A stretch of DNA of 64,000 nt from Karstenula rhodostoma CBS 690.94 (taxonomy: Eukaryota; Ascomycota; Dothideomycetes; Pleosporales; Didymosphaeriaceae): contig MU001492.1 of assembly GCA_010093485.1 (NCBI GenBank), positions 274,228 through 338,227 on the forward strand, written 5' to 3'. Positions 34,887 to 45,390 of this stretch are shown here, piece after piece. The translations under genes and the position numbers were made by a program. Numbering within the stretch: the first letter of the stretch is position 1; each line of letters begins with the position of its first letter. The notes beneath the pieces are model-generated. The model did no database searches and was not told the DNA's origin. It saw only the letters and a list, made by a program, of their open reading frames with translations.

Positions 34887-37800
34887 ATGGCTGAGGCTGT
34901 GGCTGTGGTCGGTGCTGTCGCCGCGTTCTCGCAACTTGCAAAATATGGCGCAGGGTTGGCTAAGTACATTCTGGATTGTCCGTCGGAAGTCCAATCGATT
35001 CCCGCAACCGTAGAGGATCTGATCGAACACTTGAATTGGCATCGCAGCGTTGTTAAATCATTCATACCGAAGGAACACAACCATGCAGCCGCACCGAGTG
35101 TACAACATCTTATCAGCAGGAGTCTTCGCATAACATTGTCTCTACAGCAGCTGCTCACACCTCTGCTATCCAACGAGGGCGATTCGGGAGTGAAGAAGCT
35201 ACGCAGAGTGTTCTCATATCAGAAGAGAATCAGGAAGATTACTAAATACCGAGCGGAGTTAGAAAGCTGTGAAAGACGCCTCATTCTGCATTTCTCTGCG
35301 TAAGAATCATTTCCGTCGGCAGATCACTCTCTGACCAGATATAGGGCATCTTATCGGAACGCTCAAAATGATGTGGAGCACACAGTAAGTGGCGAAGAAA
35401 TGAGGCGGCTCTTGGCCGGCTTCGATTGGCTCATAGGTTTCAGAAATCTACATCCGCGACTCTCCGAAGAACCGCCATGATTACCGGAATTTCGGTAGGC
35501 TTACCTCCACGGTCTGAATTAATTGGAAGAGATTCAACACTGCGTTTGGTATCTCGGACGCTCGTAGCTCCCGGAAACAAAGCATGCCTCGTCGGCCTCG
35601 GAGGCATAGGGTCAGTCATCCCAGGCTCAACCCTGAGACTGCAAGGGATCTTTTGGAAGATATTTGGTTTTGTACTAAAGCTCCACGAGTAGAAAATCCG
35701 AAACAGCTAAAGAATGTATATATCGTATCCACGATCTGCACCCGGAGATCACCATTATCTGGATCCATGCATGCGACCCGTTCGCTGTGCAAACAACATA
35801 CGACCGAATATTACGCGGAACGAGGGTGTGGGACAGCCTCGATTCTCAAAACTTGACAATGCATGACCTCTTGGGGAGACTCGACACAGCAATAGATGGA
35901 CAATGGGCGCTGATCGTCGACGACATAACCTCGCGAACCAATGGAGACATAGTCTTACGACAGCTTGCGTCAACGCCAATCGAAAACGGATCCGTGCTAT
36001 TCACGACAGGTAACATGCATGATGCTACTATCTTGGCGAATGGCAGCTTCATTTTCTCCCTAGGCACCCTCATGGTTGGTGAAGCCACCGAACTGCTCAG
36101 ACTTCATCTGAAAACTGGGGTCCAACCGGATGAGGGCATCAATCCGTTGCTTCAACATCTAGAGTACCATCCTTTGGCTATCGCAAAAGCTGCAGGGATC
36201 ATGAGAGTCTACAACCTCTCGGCAACCCGGTACGTGGAACTGCTCGGTCGACAAGAAGACTATGTCTCTGATCTTCTGAGGCGAGGAAACACAGATTCCC
36301 CTGGTACGGTTGACCTGTTGGGCACTGATATGCTATCTATAGTGCCTATGAAGAGTTTTTACGAAAGGGACGAAGATGCAGGACAACTTCTAGCTATTAT
36401 GGCTTGCCTCGGCAACGCGCGGATCCCGCTTACCTTATTTGACGGGAGCTACAGGCTGACAGACCTCATAAGATCTCTATCCGTCTTGAGAGAGTCATTC
36501 CTGATTTCGACGAGCGACAACGATGACACCATCACAATTCCTAGACTGGTTCGACTCAGTGTCCGAACTTTCCTGCGACAACACCGAATATCCTCAACAT
36601 TTGCTCTGCGTACACTGCAGCTCATATCGCAGAGCTTTCCAGAAACCGAGAAGCAGTATTCGATGTTAAGGGAATGTGGACTTCTTTTACCGCATGCACT
36701 CGCTATTCTGCATCAATATGCACCGCAATGGACCGATGCCGAACAATATCAGTCTCGGCGTACCGCATCACTATACCGTGACCACACGTGGGGAGCTCCG
36801 TCCCGCGACGACAATCTTCGATCTAATTGGATGAACCTTTTTCATACGGGCGCTACATCGTCTGAAGAGCCATCTCCGTGGGACTTCATCGCTCCACTTG
36901 CGTTACGCGTATCGCACTTCCTTCGCATTCTGGGACAGTACGGATCTTCATTTCAGCTTGCATGGCAAGCATTGCAGTGGCTTTCCGATGTTGACCACTT
37001 ACGTCCATCCCCCGTGGAAACTTTCCTATGTGAGTCAAATATTGCCTCGCTTAGCCACTACCTCGGCCACCCGACGATCTTTGCATGCCGGGTCGAACAG
37101 CTGTTTAGGTCACAGACAGTCCTGCTGAAGTCACATAGACCACTGACCATACGAGCTCTTCGAAGCAAAGCACTAGCATTGCAAGCGCAAGGTCGCCACG
37201 GGCAAGCCGAGGGATACCACCGAAGAGCGATAGCCATCTGTAGCTCTATCTACGGACCAAAAGATGTAAAGCTACTGGACGAGAACCATGGGCTTGCTCT
37301 CTCTGTTCTCGGGCAAGGTCGCGCAAACGAGGCTCTGCGTACTTTCTGCGAGGTCTACAACGCCATGGAGGGCACACTCGGCCTGTCGAATCCGAAGACT
37401 CTCTCCGTGCTCGCGAATATCGGGTGTGCACTTCAGCACCTGTCTCGCTGGACAGAAGCCTACGAAGTGATGTCACGCGCCTTGTCCGGACGGAAAAGAA
37501 TTCTTGGCGAGGACCATCCGCACACGATACAGAGTCGTGCAAATTTGGCACAGATATATGTCACAAGTGGAGATATGGCTGGCGCAGAGATGATTATAAG
37601 GGAGACTCTTCGGATACATGTGGTCAAGCTGGGCGAGGATCACCACCTCTCTCTGCACATTCTAAACAATCTCGGGTATCTGTTATTGGGACAAGATCGT
37701 TACGCCGAAGCAGCTGAGACGTTGTATCGTGTAGCAAGTAAGAGAGACAGAGTGCTGGGACCGCAACATTGCGATACTTTGGCTTCGATGTTTTATGCGT

Positions 37801-37973
37801 CTGAAGCGTACTGGAAGATGGGAAGATTTGATGAGGCGTTGAGTCTAGGTCGGAAAGTCTTGGAGGGGAGAAGAAACCTGGACGAAGGAGAACCTAGTAT
37901 GAAGGAGATTGAAAGTCGCTTGGCTGAAGTTGAAAGGGATCGTTGGCTTGTGCTAGTGGGTTGCCAGACGTAG
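34887..37973 (+). CDS. NLR-like STAND protein: N-terminal helical domain, NB-ARC, TPR
   Basis: Four exons, 34887-35299, 35339-35384, 35444-35610, 35693-37973; 968 residues. The N-terminal 150 residues form a helical domain (MAEAVAVVGAVAAFSQLAKY) like those of fungal STAND proteins. The NB-ARC NTPase follows: a linker with PRSELIGRD, Walker A GLGGIGKS at 204-211 (split by an intron at its last Gly), Walker B WALIVDD at 280-286, and a GLPL-like EYHPLAIAKAAG. The C-terminal third (about 690-950) holds kinesin-light-chain-type TPRs with EDHPHTIQSRANLAQIY and related blocks. Such proteins are switch-like receptors linked in fungi to self/non-self recognition and regulated cell death. The frame breaks between 35300 and 35693 are fully explained by introns, so it looks intact. 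The second exon could start 6 bases later (35345). Confidence 0.85.
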
Positions 37974-38375
37974 AAGCTGCAGAGAGCCCGGCCTTTCACT
38001 GTTCATTTTGTACCTTAAGTTGATATCGTTCTTCCATATAATCAACTATTGTCGCGAATGCGTATTGGTTCTATGACATCACTACCTAGATAAACTTCAG
38101 AGGGGAGGCCTCTGAGATTGCCATGTAAACTTTGTGTTGCCTTCACGTTGAAATCTGGTTGAGGGATTGTTAACATGGAAATTCAAACATTGGGAGATTC
38201 TCATGGTAAACGGGTAGAAGCTCCCACCGCTAATGGAAACCCACCAAGTGAAGCTATATAGATAGGGTTTTCACTGCCTTGTTCAATAAGCCATCAAGAC
38301 GCCCACTCACCTTGTTGAGCTGACATTCTCAATCCTCGTCCAGCAGCGCAGCACACAGCCCATTCCACCAACATC
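37974..38375. other. Short intergenic region with TATA-like site
   Basis: Between the NLR-like gene and the small membrane protein gene. A CTATATAGATA at about 38254-38264 lies roughly 115 bases before the next ATG and may be its TATA element. Confidence 0.35.
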
Positions 38376-38736
38376 ATGCCTCCGAACAACGTACGTCTAC
38401 GTCCAAAGACGCACCTCACAAAATTTCTTCGCAAATCTAACTTACAACAGAACGCTACAACAACTGGGCACCACCACACTCGCCATGGATCTCCCTCGAT
38501 GAGCCCACGTGAGACATTCGGTAAGCATCAACCTGCAACCTGCGTACTATATGACTCGAACACTAACCATTGCCGTTGAAACAGTCATCTATGCAACCGT
38601 TGCAGCAGTCGGCATGTACGCCTTCTGCCAGTTGGTAGAGTTCGTGAGCTACAGAGATGCGAATGGCAACCTCAAATATGGTGCCGAAGATGTCCGTCTT
38701 GTCTCTGCTATCCTTTATCTACTATTTGGCTGGTAG
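38376..38736 (+). CDS. Small single-pass membrane protein, 78 residues
   Basis: Three exons, 38376-38390, 38451-38520, 38585-38736; 78 residues. Both introns have standard GTACGT/GTAAGC donors and CAG acceptors. The N-terminal third is polar (His/Ser/Thr-rich), followed by a hydrophobic segment VIYATVAAVGMYAFCQLVEFV that should span a membrane, a charged segment (YRDANGNLKYGAED) and a short hydrophobic C-terminus ILYLLFGW. I recognise no family. Consistent splicing and phase through two introns argue that it is a real gene. It is downstream of the NLR-like gene in the same orientation. Confidence 0.65.
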
Positions 38737-39597
38737 CGGGATGGTGAAAGTGTCGGTATCTAGGATCTATCATCAGGGGGTAGACAGTGGATGGTCTGTG
38801 TCGATAGCAGTCTCGTGGGTCTGGAGGTTATGGCCGAGGAGTCTTGTTAATTTAGGGCATGACATGAGGACAGCAAACATGTAGCATAAGTGATTGTCTC
38901 GACGATTGCGTCAGCCACCGCTGCAATCTAACCATGCAGGTACGCGCGACCTGTCTCCTGAGCACGCTGCTTGAGCCCTATGAATTTGATATCCCAGTCA
39001 ATTCGAATACAATTTTCCTATATTTGAATCTTCATCTTTTCCGTTGTCCTCTTCTAATCCCCATCCTCCTCGCGAGCGCGTCTCCCTACTCCAATTATAC
39101 ACTACCAAAACACATCATCATCATCATCCCCCGCAGAGCTCAATTGCGGTACCGAATACCGCGCGCGTATTCCATAGCTCTATTACATACCATAACCTCC
39201 CTCCCCTAAATTGATTCACCTCTCACAGCAATAATACCAGTCTGCTATCTATACCACCTAAACACGACCTGAAAGAAAACCAACATCCCCATACCCACTT
39301 TCACTCCCGTCATCGCGGATATCACCTGGATGGACCTGAACTCTACTACCGGGATAAGCTGTGCTAGGAAGCAGTTAATTCTTTCGCTTCTAAACTTGTT
39401 AAATGAATTTCGTCTCGACGGGGATGAATCATGTGGTTCATGGCCATGGAATCTATTGCGTTGGTATATCTAAAAGACATGTACAGCGAAAACAATGCAT
39501 GAGTAGTGTACAAGAGCGGCAAAGCCAAGCAGCTGGCCTCGATCAAACTGCCACCATGCCCGAAAACAAAACCCCCCTTCCCCTCCGCAAGCGCCTG
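38737..39597. other. Intergenic region
   Basis: 3' flank of the small membrane protein gene (+) and of the Zn2Cys6 regulator (-). Contains a CATCATCATCATC microsatellite near 39113-39127. No coding signal. Confidence 0.4.
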
Positions 39598-41115
39598 TCA
39601 CCAAGACATGGAAGACTGCAGCGGCTTCGGTGCGAGCTGCGGCTCCTTGCGGATGGACGCGAAGATGTGGAGGAGCTGCGTGGCTTCGACGCCGCCGTTT
39701 TCTTGCCAGAAGGGTGGAGACGACGATTGCTGCATGGCGAGATCGTAGCACGTGTCAAGCAGCGAGTTGGTGTTTTCCGGGCTGGCTTTGATGCGCAGCT
39801 TCATGCCGATGGCCATGGCCATGAAGACGTGGAAACGGGCCATTTGCGTTGATACGGGGATATCGAGTGCAATGCCCCGATTCTTGGGATCTGGGTAAAC
39901 AGACTCGCAAAAGTGGCTGAAGATGCCAGGCGATACGGAGTACCTTCCTTGTTCTGCAGATTCCAAGTGCTGAATGAATTCGGATGTGAGCGTTTCGGCT
40001 TCGAAACGGCTCGGGAACGGTGTCGTAGTGAGGGCTCTACTCCTATCGGTGAAGGTCGAGCGCGAGGAGCCCGGTGGTGGGCTTTCGGTGTGGGCAGCGA
40101 AAAGTCCTGGACGGGGTAGGTGAGGTGCGGGCGCCAGGGGTAGAACGTCCTTTTCGTCCTCAATACCTACCTCCTCGCTTTCTATCGAATTGGAAGATAT
40201 TGAGGTGGCGCGGGAAATGCTACCACTCTGAGGTGCCTCGGGTTTTAGTTTGTTTCTTCGGGACATGAAATCCCACTCGGTAGCGTGTGGTGGGTCTGGT
40301 GACGATGTGTAAGACTTGGTGCTCACAGGAAGCACCGTCGGTGGATACGATGGCGCACTCGTAGGTGGGACATCGGGGGACGACGCGCGTGTGGTGCCTG
40401 ACCAGAATGATGGTACTGGTGAAGATACAATTGCCGCTCTGGGGACAAGCTCACATTTAGTGATGGCTATTGCGGGTAGTCTTGCACCTACTCCGCCAGC
40501 GGAAAAGCTTCCCAGATCCATCTGCAAGGGTTCCGAGGTGAAAGTGGAGGCGAAGGTGGTGTCAAGTGACAGTGACGTTGGACTTTGTCCCCAATCAAAG
40601 CTGGTTGGCGTTGAGGCCATGAGATTTTCGTCTATTGACCCCATTCCATGCATGGGCGCATTTACGTGGGCAGCCAACTGCGCCTCGAGATGGTGTATTC
40701 GAGTTTCTAGTGCAGCTTGATGTTCTCTGTGGAGTGTTGGTACAGTCACGTGATAGCGCGCTCACCGGCACAAAGGAGACAGGTACTGACGATGCAACGA
40801 CTTCTTTTGGTTTTTGTGTCCTTAGACCTAGAGACTGTTAGCTGCCATGTCCAGGGAAAGCGCACTCGACCCAGGACACGCACAAGCTAATGAGAACCTT
40901 TTACACGTTGCACAAGGAGTGTCCCCATCGCATCGAATCTAATGATTTCAGACATGGCACTTTTGCTGCAAAGAGGCACGCGCTACCTTGCGTCTTCGAC
41001 ACCTTTCACAGGCGTTGGACACTGACTTGCGTCTCGGAATCCAGTCTTGGACGGCTGAGGGTGAAAAGCGAGCCGGGCCTTCGCCTGCTGGCAACGACGC
41101 TGTAGTTATTAACAT
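39598..41115 (-). CDS. Short Zn(II)2Cys6 transcription regulator
   Basis: Four exons in transcript order: 41115-40987, 40938-40884, 40827-40791, 40726-39598; 449 residues. Splicing rebuilds a complete zinc cluster with Cys at 36, 39, 46, 52, 55 and 62 (CERC, RRRKIRC, CATC, SLAC), followed by VVASEHQAALETRIHHLEAQLA, a heptad-like dimerisation helix. The middle is Ser/Pro/Thr-rich. The C-terminal 150 residues form a helical segment resembling the start of a fungal regulator middle domain, but the protein stops soon after, so the family's usual long C-terminal half is absent. It lies divergently upstream of the GH43 gene with 1.3 kb between them. Confidence 0.82.
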
Positions 41116-42461
41116 ATATACATTAGGGTGATTCGGTGGGAAAACTGACTGAATGGACACATGTTCTCATGGGTGTCGTAGCCGTGGGCTGTGCAAGATG
41201 CCTCGGGGGGGAGCAGGAGCAAAACCGTCGGGGATTCCGCACCGGCTATTCAGCGAGCCGAAAATCGAGATGAAGTGGGTTATAGAGGAGCAAGAAGGCG
41301 GAAGATGAGAATCGGGGGTGTTTTACGATTGGAGCCAGAGTAGCAGGCAGGGCAGAGGTTTGAATGACTAATCGGTAGCGCCTTCCCTCCGAAGCAGATC
41401 TGCCGCAACAACCTCCGCACCACCACTAGTGCGACTTGCTGTGACGTTCCGGACCGTCTGGAGTGCGCTGCTTTGCTTATGCGCCCGCGTTTCGCCCAGC
41501 GATCACACATCTCGTGCAATAGTTCTTGCCCAGGGACGTGTTAGCGCGCGGAGGAGCCATGTGGGGAGGGCAATGTCCCTGTTGAGACGATTCGGGTTAC
41601 AGCGATGTTGAGAAGGGCGTTTCGTGATTTTTGGATTTCCACGATGAGATGGTTTGTATATCTGGGAGAAGCATTTCGAATGGATGGATAGTTTATCCAC
41701 TCACAACGCTTTTGTATCACTTTTGGACGGCAGTCCATGTTTCTCTATCACTTTACGGGACTCTACTTTGTAGTTGGAGTCAACAATCAGAAAACCATGG
41801 ATGGATAGGTTTGACGTGGGACTCTGTACTCGGTTCAAGGCAAAAGCGTGTTGGGGTCACGGGTAGTTCGCGCTATGCGCTTGAGCTGGGGCGTTGGACC
41901 GGTACAAAAGGTTCCCGTCGAGTAAGACTCGCATCTGTAGAAAGTGCCAGTTTTTCGGCCACGCGATTCATGTGCTTTGTCGTAAAAAAGGCATATGACG
42001 TGCAAGGGCGCCCATGTTGGGTTAGCTTGCCAATCAAGCGTGTGCGACCTCGGCTCGGACGGAAAAACCCCGATGCAAGACTCAACGTCCGCTTCGTGTC
42101 CATCTTCCTCCGCAACTAAGACTGGGCTAAACGGCGGATGTATACCGTTTAATGGCATGGCCATCGCCGCTTTGGGGTACCCCGCGACATGCAGCATACT
42201 TCCAAGCGTACCCTACGTCACCAACCCCAGAGCATTCGTGGACAAATGCAATGGATGCGTTGCTTAACGGGCACGTGAGGCACCTATCTGGGGCTACTAC
42301 CTGCTGTCTGCACAAATGTAACCCACTAAGCGGAGACAATCTGCCTGCTAGCAAGGGCAGTTTTGCCAGCGAGTAAAATGTCGAACAGCATGTGCGTATT
42401 TGCGTGGTTATATATAGGAGGACTCTTGCTCTTGCTGCAGCTCGCCACGGCTTGACTGACG
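41116..42461. other. Divergent upstream region, regulator and GH43 gene
   Basis: Shared upstream DNA of the Zn2Cys6 regulator (-) and the GH43 gene (+). Frames at 41631-42119 and 42127-42543 show no similarity. A TATA box precedes GH43. Confidence 0.4.
42408..42416 (+). promoter_or_regulatory. TATA box candidate for the GH43 gene
   Basis: TTATATATA is 46-54 bases upstream of the GH43 ATG at 42462, a usual position for a core promoter element in an inducible fungal gene. The leader between them would be short. Confidence 0.5.
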
Positions 42462-44540
42462 ATGCGTCTAACTTCAGTGCTCCTCGGTGCCTGCGGCCTG
42501 GGGTGCTCAGCTGCCCAGTCGGATCCCCTTGAGGGCTACGCATTCCTCTACTTTACTGGCGACTCTACCGCCGGCGAGAACATCTTCCTGGCCGCGAGCA
42601 CAGGTAACGATGCGTTGAACTGGACAGAACTCAATGGTGGGCAACCGATCCTCAAGTCCTCATATGGCACGAAAGGCTTGCGGGATCCCTTTGTCATTCG
42701 CTCGGCAGAAGGCGATAGGTTCTTCCTCCTCGCGACAGATCTCTCCATTGGCTCCGGCACCTCGTGGGGCGCTTCAGTACGCACCGGAAGCAGATACCTG
42801 GAGATATGGGAGTCCAGTGATCTCATCAATTGGTCTTCGCAACGCCATGTCGAGGTGTCCCCTCCGACCGCCGGAAACACTTGGGCACCTGAAGCATACT
42901 ACGACTCGGATCTTGAGCAGTATGTAGTGTTCTGGGCTTCTTCGCTCTACGACGAAGCAGACACAAATCATACCGGGACTACCTATCACCGGATGCTCTA
43001 CGCCACAACGAGCGACTTCGTTACCTTCAGCGAGCCGCAAATTTGGCAGGACGCGGGCATGTCACGCATCGACTCAACGGTCATCAAAGATGGCAGCACA
43101 TTCTACCGATTCACCAAAGACGAAGGAGCTTCTGGTACGGGTTGTGCAGACATCATTGAAGAGCGATCTGATTCATTGCGTGCCACCCTGGGTTCATGGA
43201 CTCAGGTCACTGCCTGCATTGGGAAGAATGCGGGGACTAAGTCGGTAGAGGGTCCGACGGCGTTCAAGTCCAACCCGAATGATGTCAATGGGGAGAAGTT
43301 CTATCTGTTTGTGGATGAGTATGGGGGTCGCGGGTATATTCCGCTTGAGACGGAGGATCTGGCAAATCCAGCTTGGAAAGTGTCGGCGGAGTACAAGCTA
43401 CCGACAAGTCCCCGTCATGGTGAGTTCAATACGCTTTATATAATGGACGGTCGCCTGTTTCGGGCTGTTGATCGTCTGCAAGCTGTGTTCGAAAGGTTAT
43501 GCTAACACCTTTGAACAGGCACAGTTATCCCGATTACCGCGAAAGAGCTAGCCACAATCACTGCCAGTACTGCAGCTGCCAAAAGACAGCCCCAGAAAAC
43601 CAAGCTGGCAAAGAGAACTAGCCCTGTACTCCCGGGCCTCTACGCTGATCCCAACATCGCCATATTCGGCGACTCATACTACATCTATGCTACCTCCGAC
43701 GGCTTCGCAGGCTGGGGCGGTAACGTCTTCTACGTGTGGTCTTCACCCGACCTCGTAACCTGGACGCGCTCCACCTCCTCAATTCTCACCCTCAACGGCA
43801 CATCCGGCAACGTCCCCTGGGCAACTGGCAACGCCTGGGCGCCCACCATCATCGAACGCGACGAGAAGTACTACTTCTACTTCAGTGGGCATAACCCCAC
43901 ATACGACCGTAAGACCATTGGCGTGGCCATCGCGTCCTCCCCCGAGGGACCCTTCACCGCGCAGCCCACCGCCATGATCCTCAACAACGAGGCCATTACC
44001 ACGGGCCAGGCTATTGACGCCGCCGCCTTCCGCGACCCAACGACGGGAAAGTACTATCTATTTTGGGGGAATACGGGCACAGGGCAGCCACTGTATGCCG
44101 AACTCGCGGACGACATGGTGTCCCTCAAGCTAGAGACGTTGGCGGAGGCAAGCGGCCTGACCGACTTCCGTGAGGGCGTGTTTGTGAACTACCGGCAAGG
44201 CCTGTTCCACCTAACGTACTCAATCGACGACACCGGCAGTGAGAACTACCGCGTTGGGTACGCGACGTCCACGAACGTCACCGGCCCGTGGACGTACCGC
44301 GGGGTTATTCTGCAGAAGGATGTAGAGAAGGGGATTCTGGCGACGGGACACGATAGCATTGTGCAAGTGCCTGGGACCGACGATTGGTATATTGCGTATC
44401 ATCGATTTAAGATTCCGGATGGGAACGGGACGAATAGGGAGACGACGATTGATAAGGTGTTTTTTGATGAGGAGGGGATTATGGTGCCGGTTGTGCCGAC
44501 TTTGGACGGTGTGGGGCCGCAGAGAATTGGGGGATACTGA
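42462..44540 (+). CDS. Secreted bimodular glycoside hydrolase family 43
   Basis: Two exons, 42462-43419 and 43519-44540, with a 99-base intron; 659 residues. A signal peptide MRLTSVLLGACGLGCSAAQ is followed by a first GH43-like five-bladed propeller (about 25-320; motifs GLRDPFV, WAPEAYYD and an SRIDSTVIKD strand). A Lys/Arg-containing linker (AKRQPQKTKLAKR) leads to a second, complete-looking GH43 propeller (about 350-650) with GLYADPNIAIFG carrying the catalytic base Asp, WAPTIIERDEKYYFYFS, IDAAAFRDPTTGKYYLFWG carrying the pKa-modulating Asp, and DFREGVFVNY carrying the general acid Glu. GH43 enzymes act on arabinan, arabinoxylan or xylo-oligosaccharides; the exact substrate cannot be read from sequence. 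The linker KR could be a processing site. Confidence 0.88.
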
Positions 44541-45390
44541 GCTGGGAGATGTGTTTGATCGGCTTGACTACCCGATTATAAAGTCAAAGCCAGTTCCTCA
44601 TTGGAGATACCCGGAGCTTGAGGAGGTAAGGACACTCCTGCGTATAACGAACCCGATAACCAAACAAGGCAGTGGCTGTCGTATTCGCAATGCCGGCCTC
44701 TAAAATTCAATGGAATTGTTCTCTTCGTGCTGCTGGTTCCTCCCCTTGACCCTTTTCCCCCTTGGCCTTTTCACTTTTTTCAACAACTCAACGAGTCGAC
44801 CACGACGAGTATGGCACCGTAAATCCGCTTGGGAGCTCTTTTTGGGCGCTATTATTCGAGCATTCAGTCAGAAGCACCTGATTCGCTATATTGTTCGCGT
44901 CATGAGCAATACGAACGTGTCTGCATGGTCCCTGCCCAGCCAGATCTTTGGTTGGTCCATGATTCAGGGAAAACAACGCTTCACCTGACCACGTAACGTA
45001 TTACTCTTCTGTTGACATGGTTAGGCCCAAGAACCAATGGAACCGTATCCGACGATGCCTACCCGATGGTCTCGTGATTGGGTGGAGTAGACATGCCAGA
45101 ACAGGGATAGGACCGTCCGAAGAGGGGCCGCCCCGTATCCCCACCTTTTACCTCCCCAGTTTTGAACGTCATTTCTAGTTCGCACAACACGAGTTCGCAT
45201 CGCATAGACACTAAGCGGTCCCCTTTTCCTCACGATCTAACCTTCCGAGTGTCCCACCGACAGGGCCCGCGTTCTTCACAATCTAAGTTACCACGTGCCC
45301 GGCTTTCGGAGAGTTCTGGCAATGAAGGACTAGCGAGATTGGTGCATCGCGTAAGGCGCGGTATCGCGGAGCCTCATTGCGCCCAGCCGA
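44541..45390. other. Intergenic region
   Basis: Between the GH43 gene and the next plus-strand regulator. No coding frame is supported. Confidence 0.4.

Noticed and set aside
35300..35692. Apparent frameshifts and stops in the NLR-like gene
   Set aside because: Three GT-AG introns with consistent phase remove all of them and reconstruct the Walker A motif.
41631..42119. 162-codon plus-strand frame between the regulator and GH43
   Set aside because: No recognisable motif, and it lies in the shared upstream region of two genes. Overlapping frames on the other strand are equally long.
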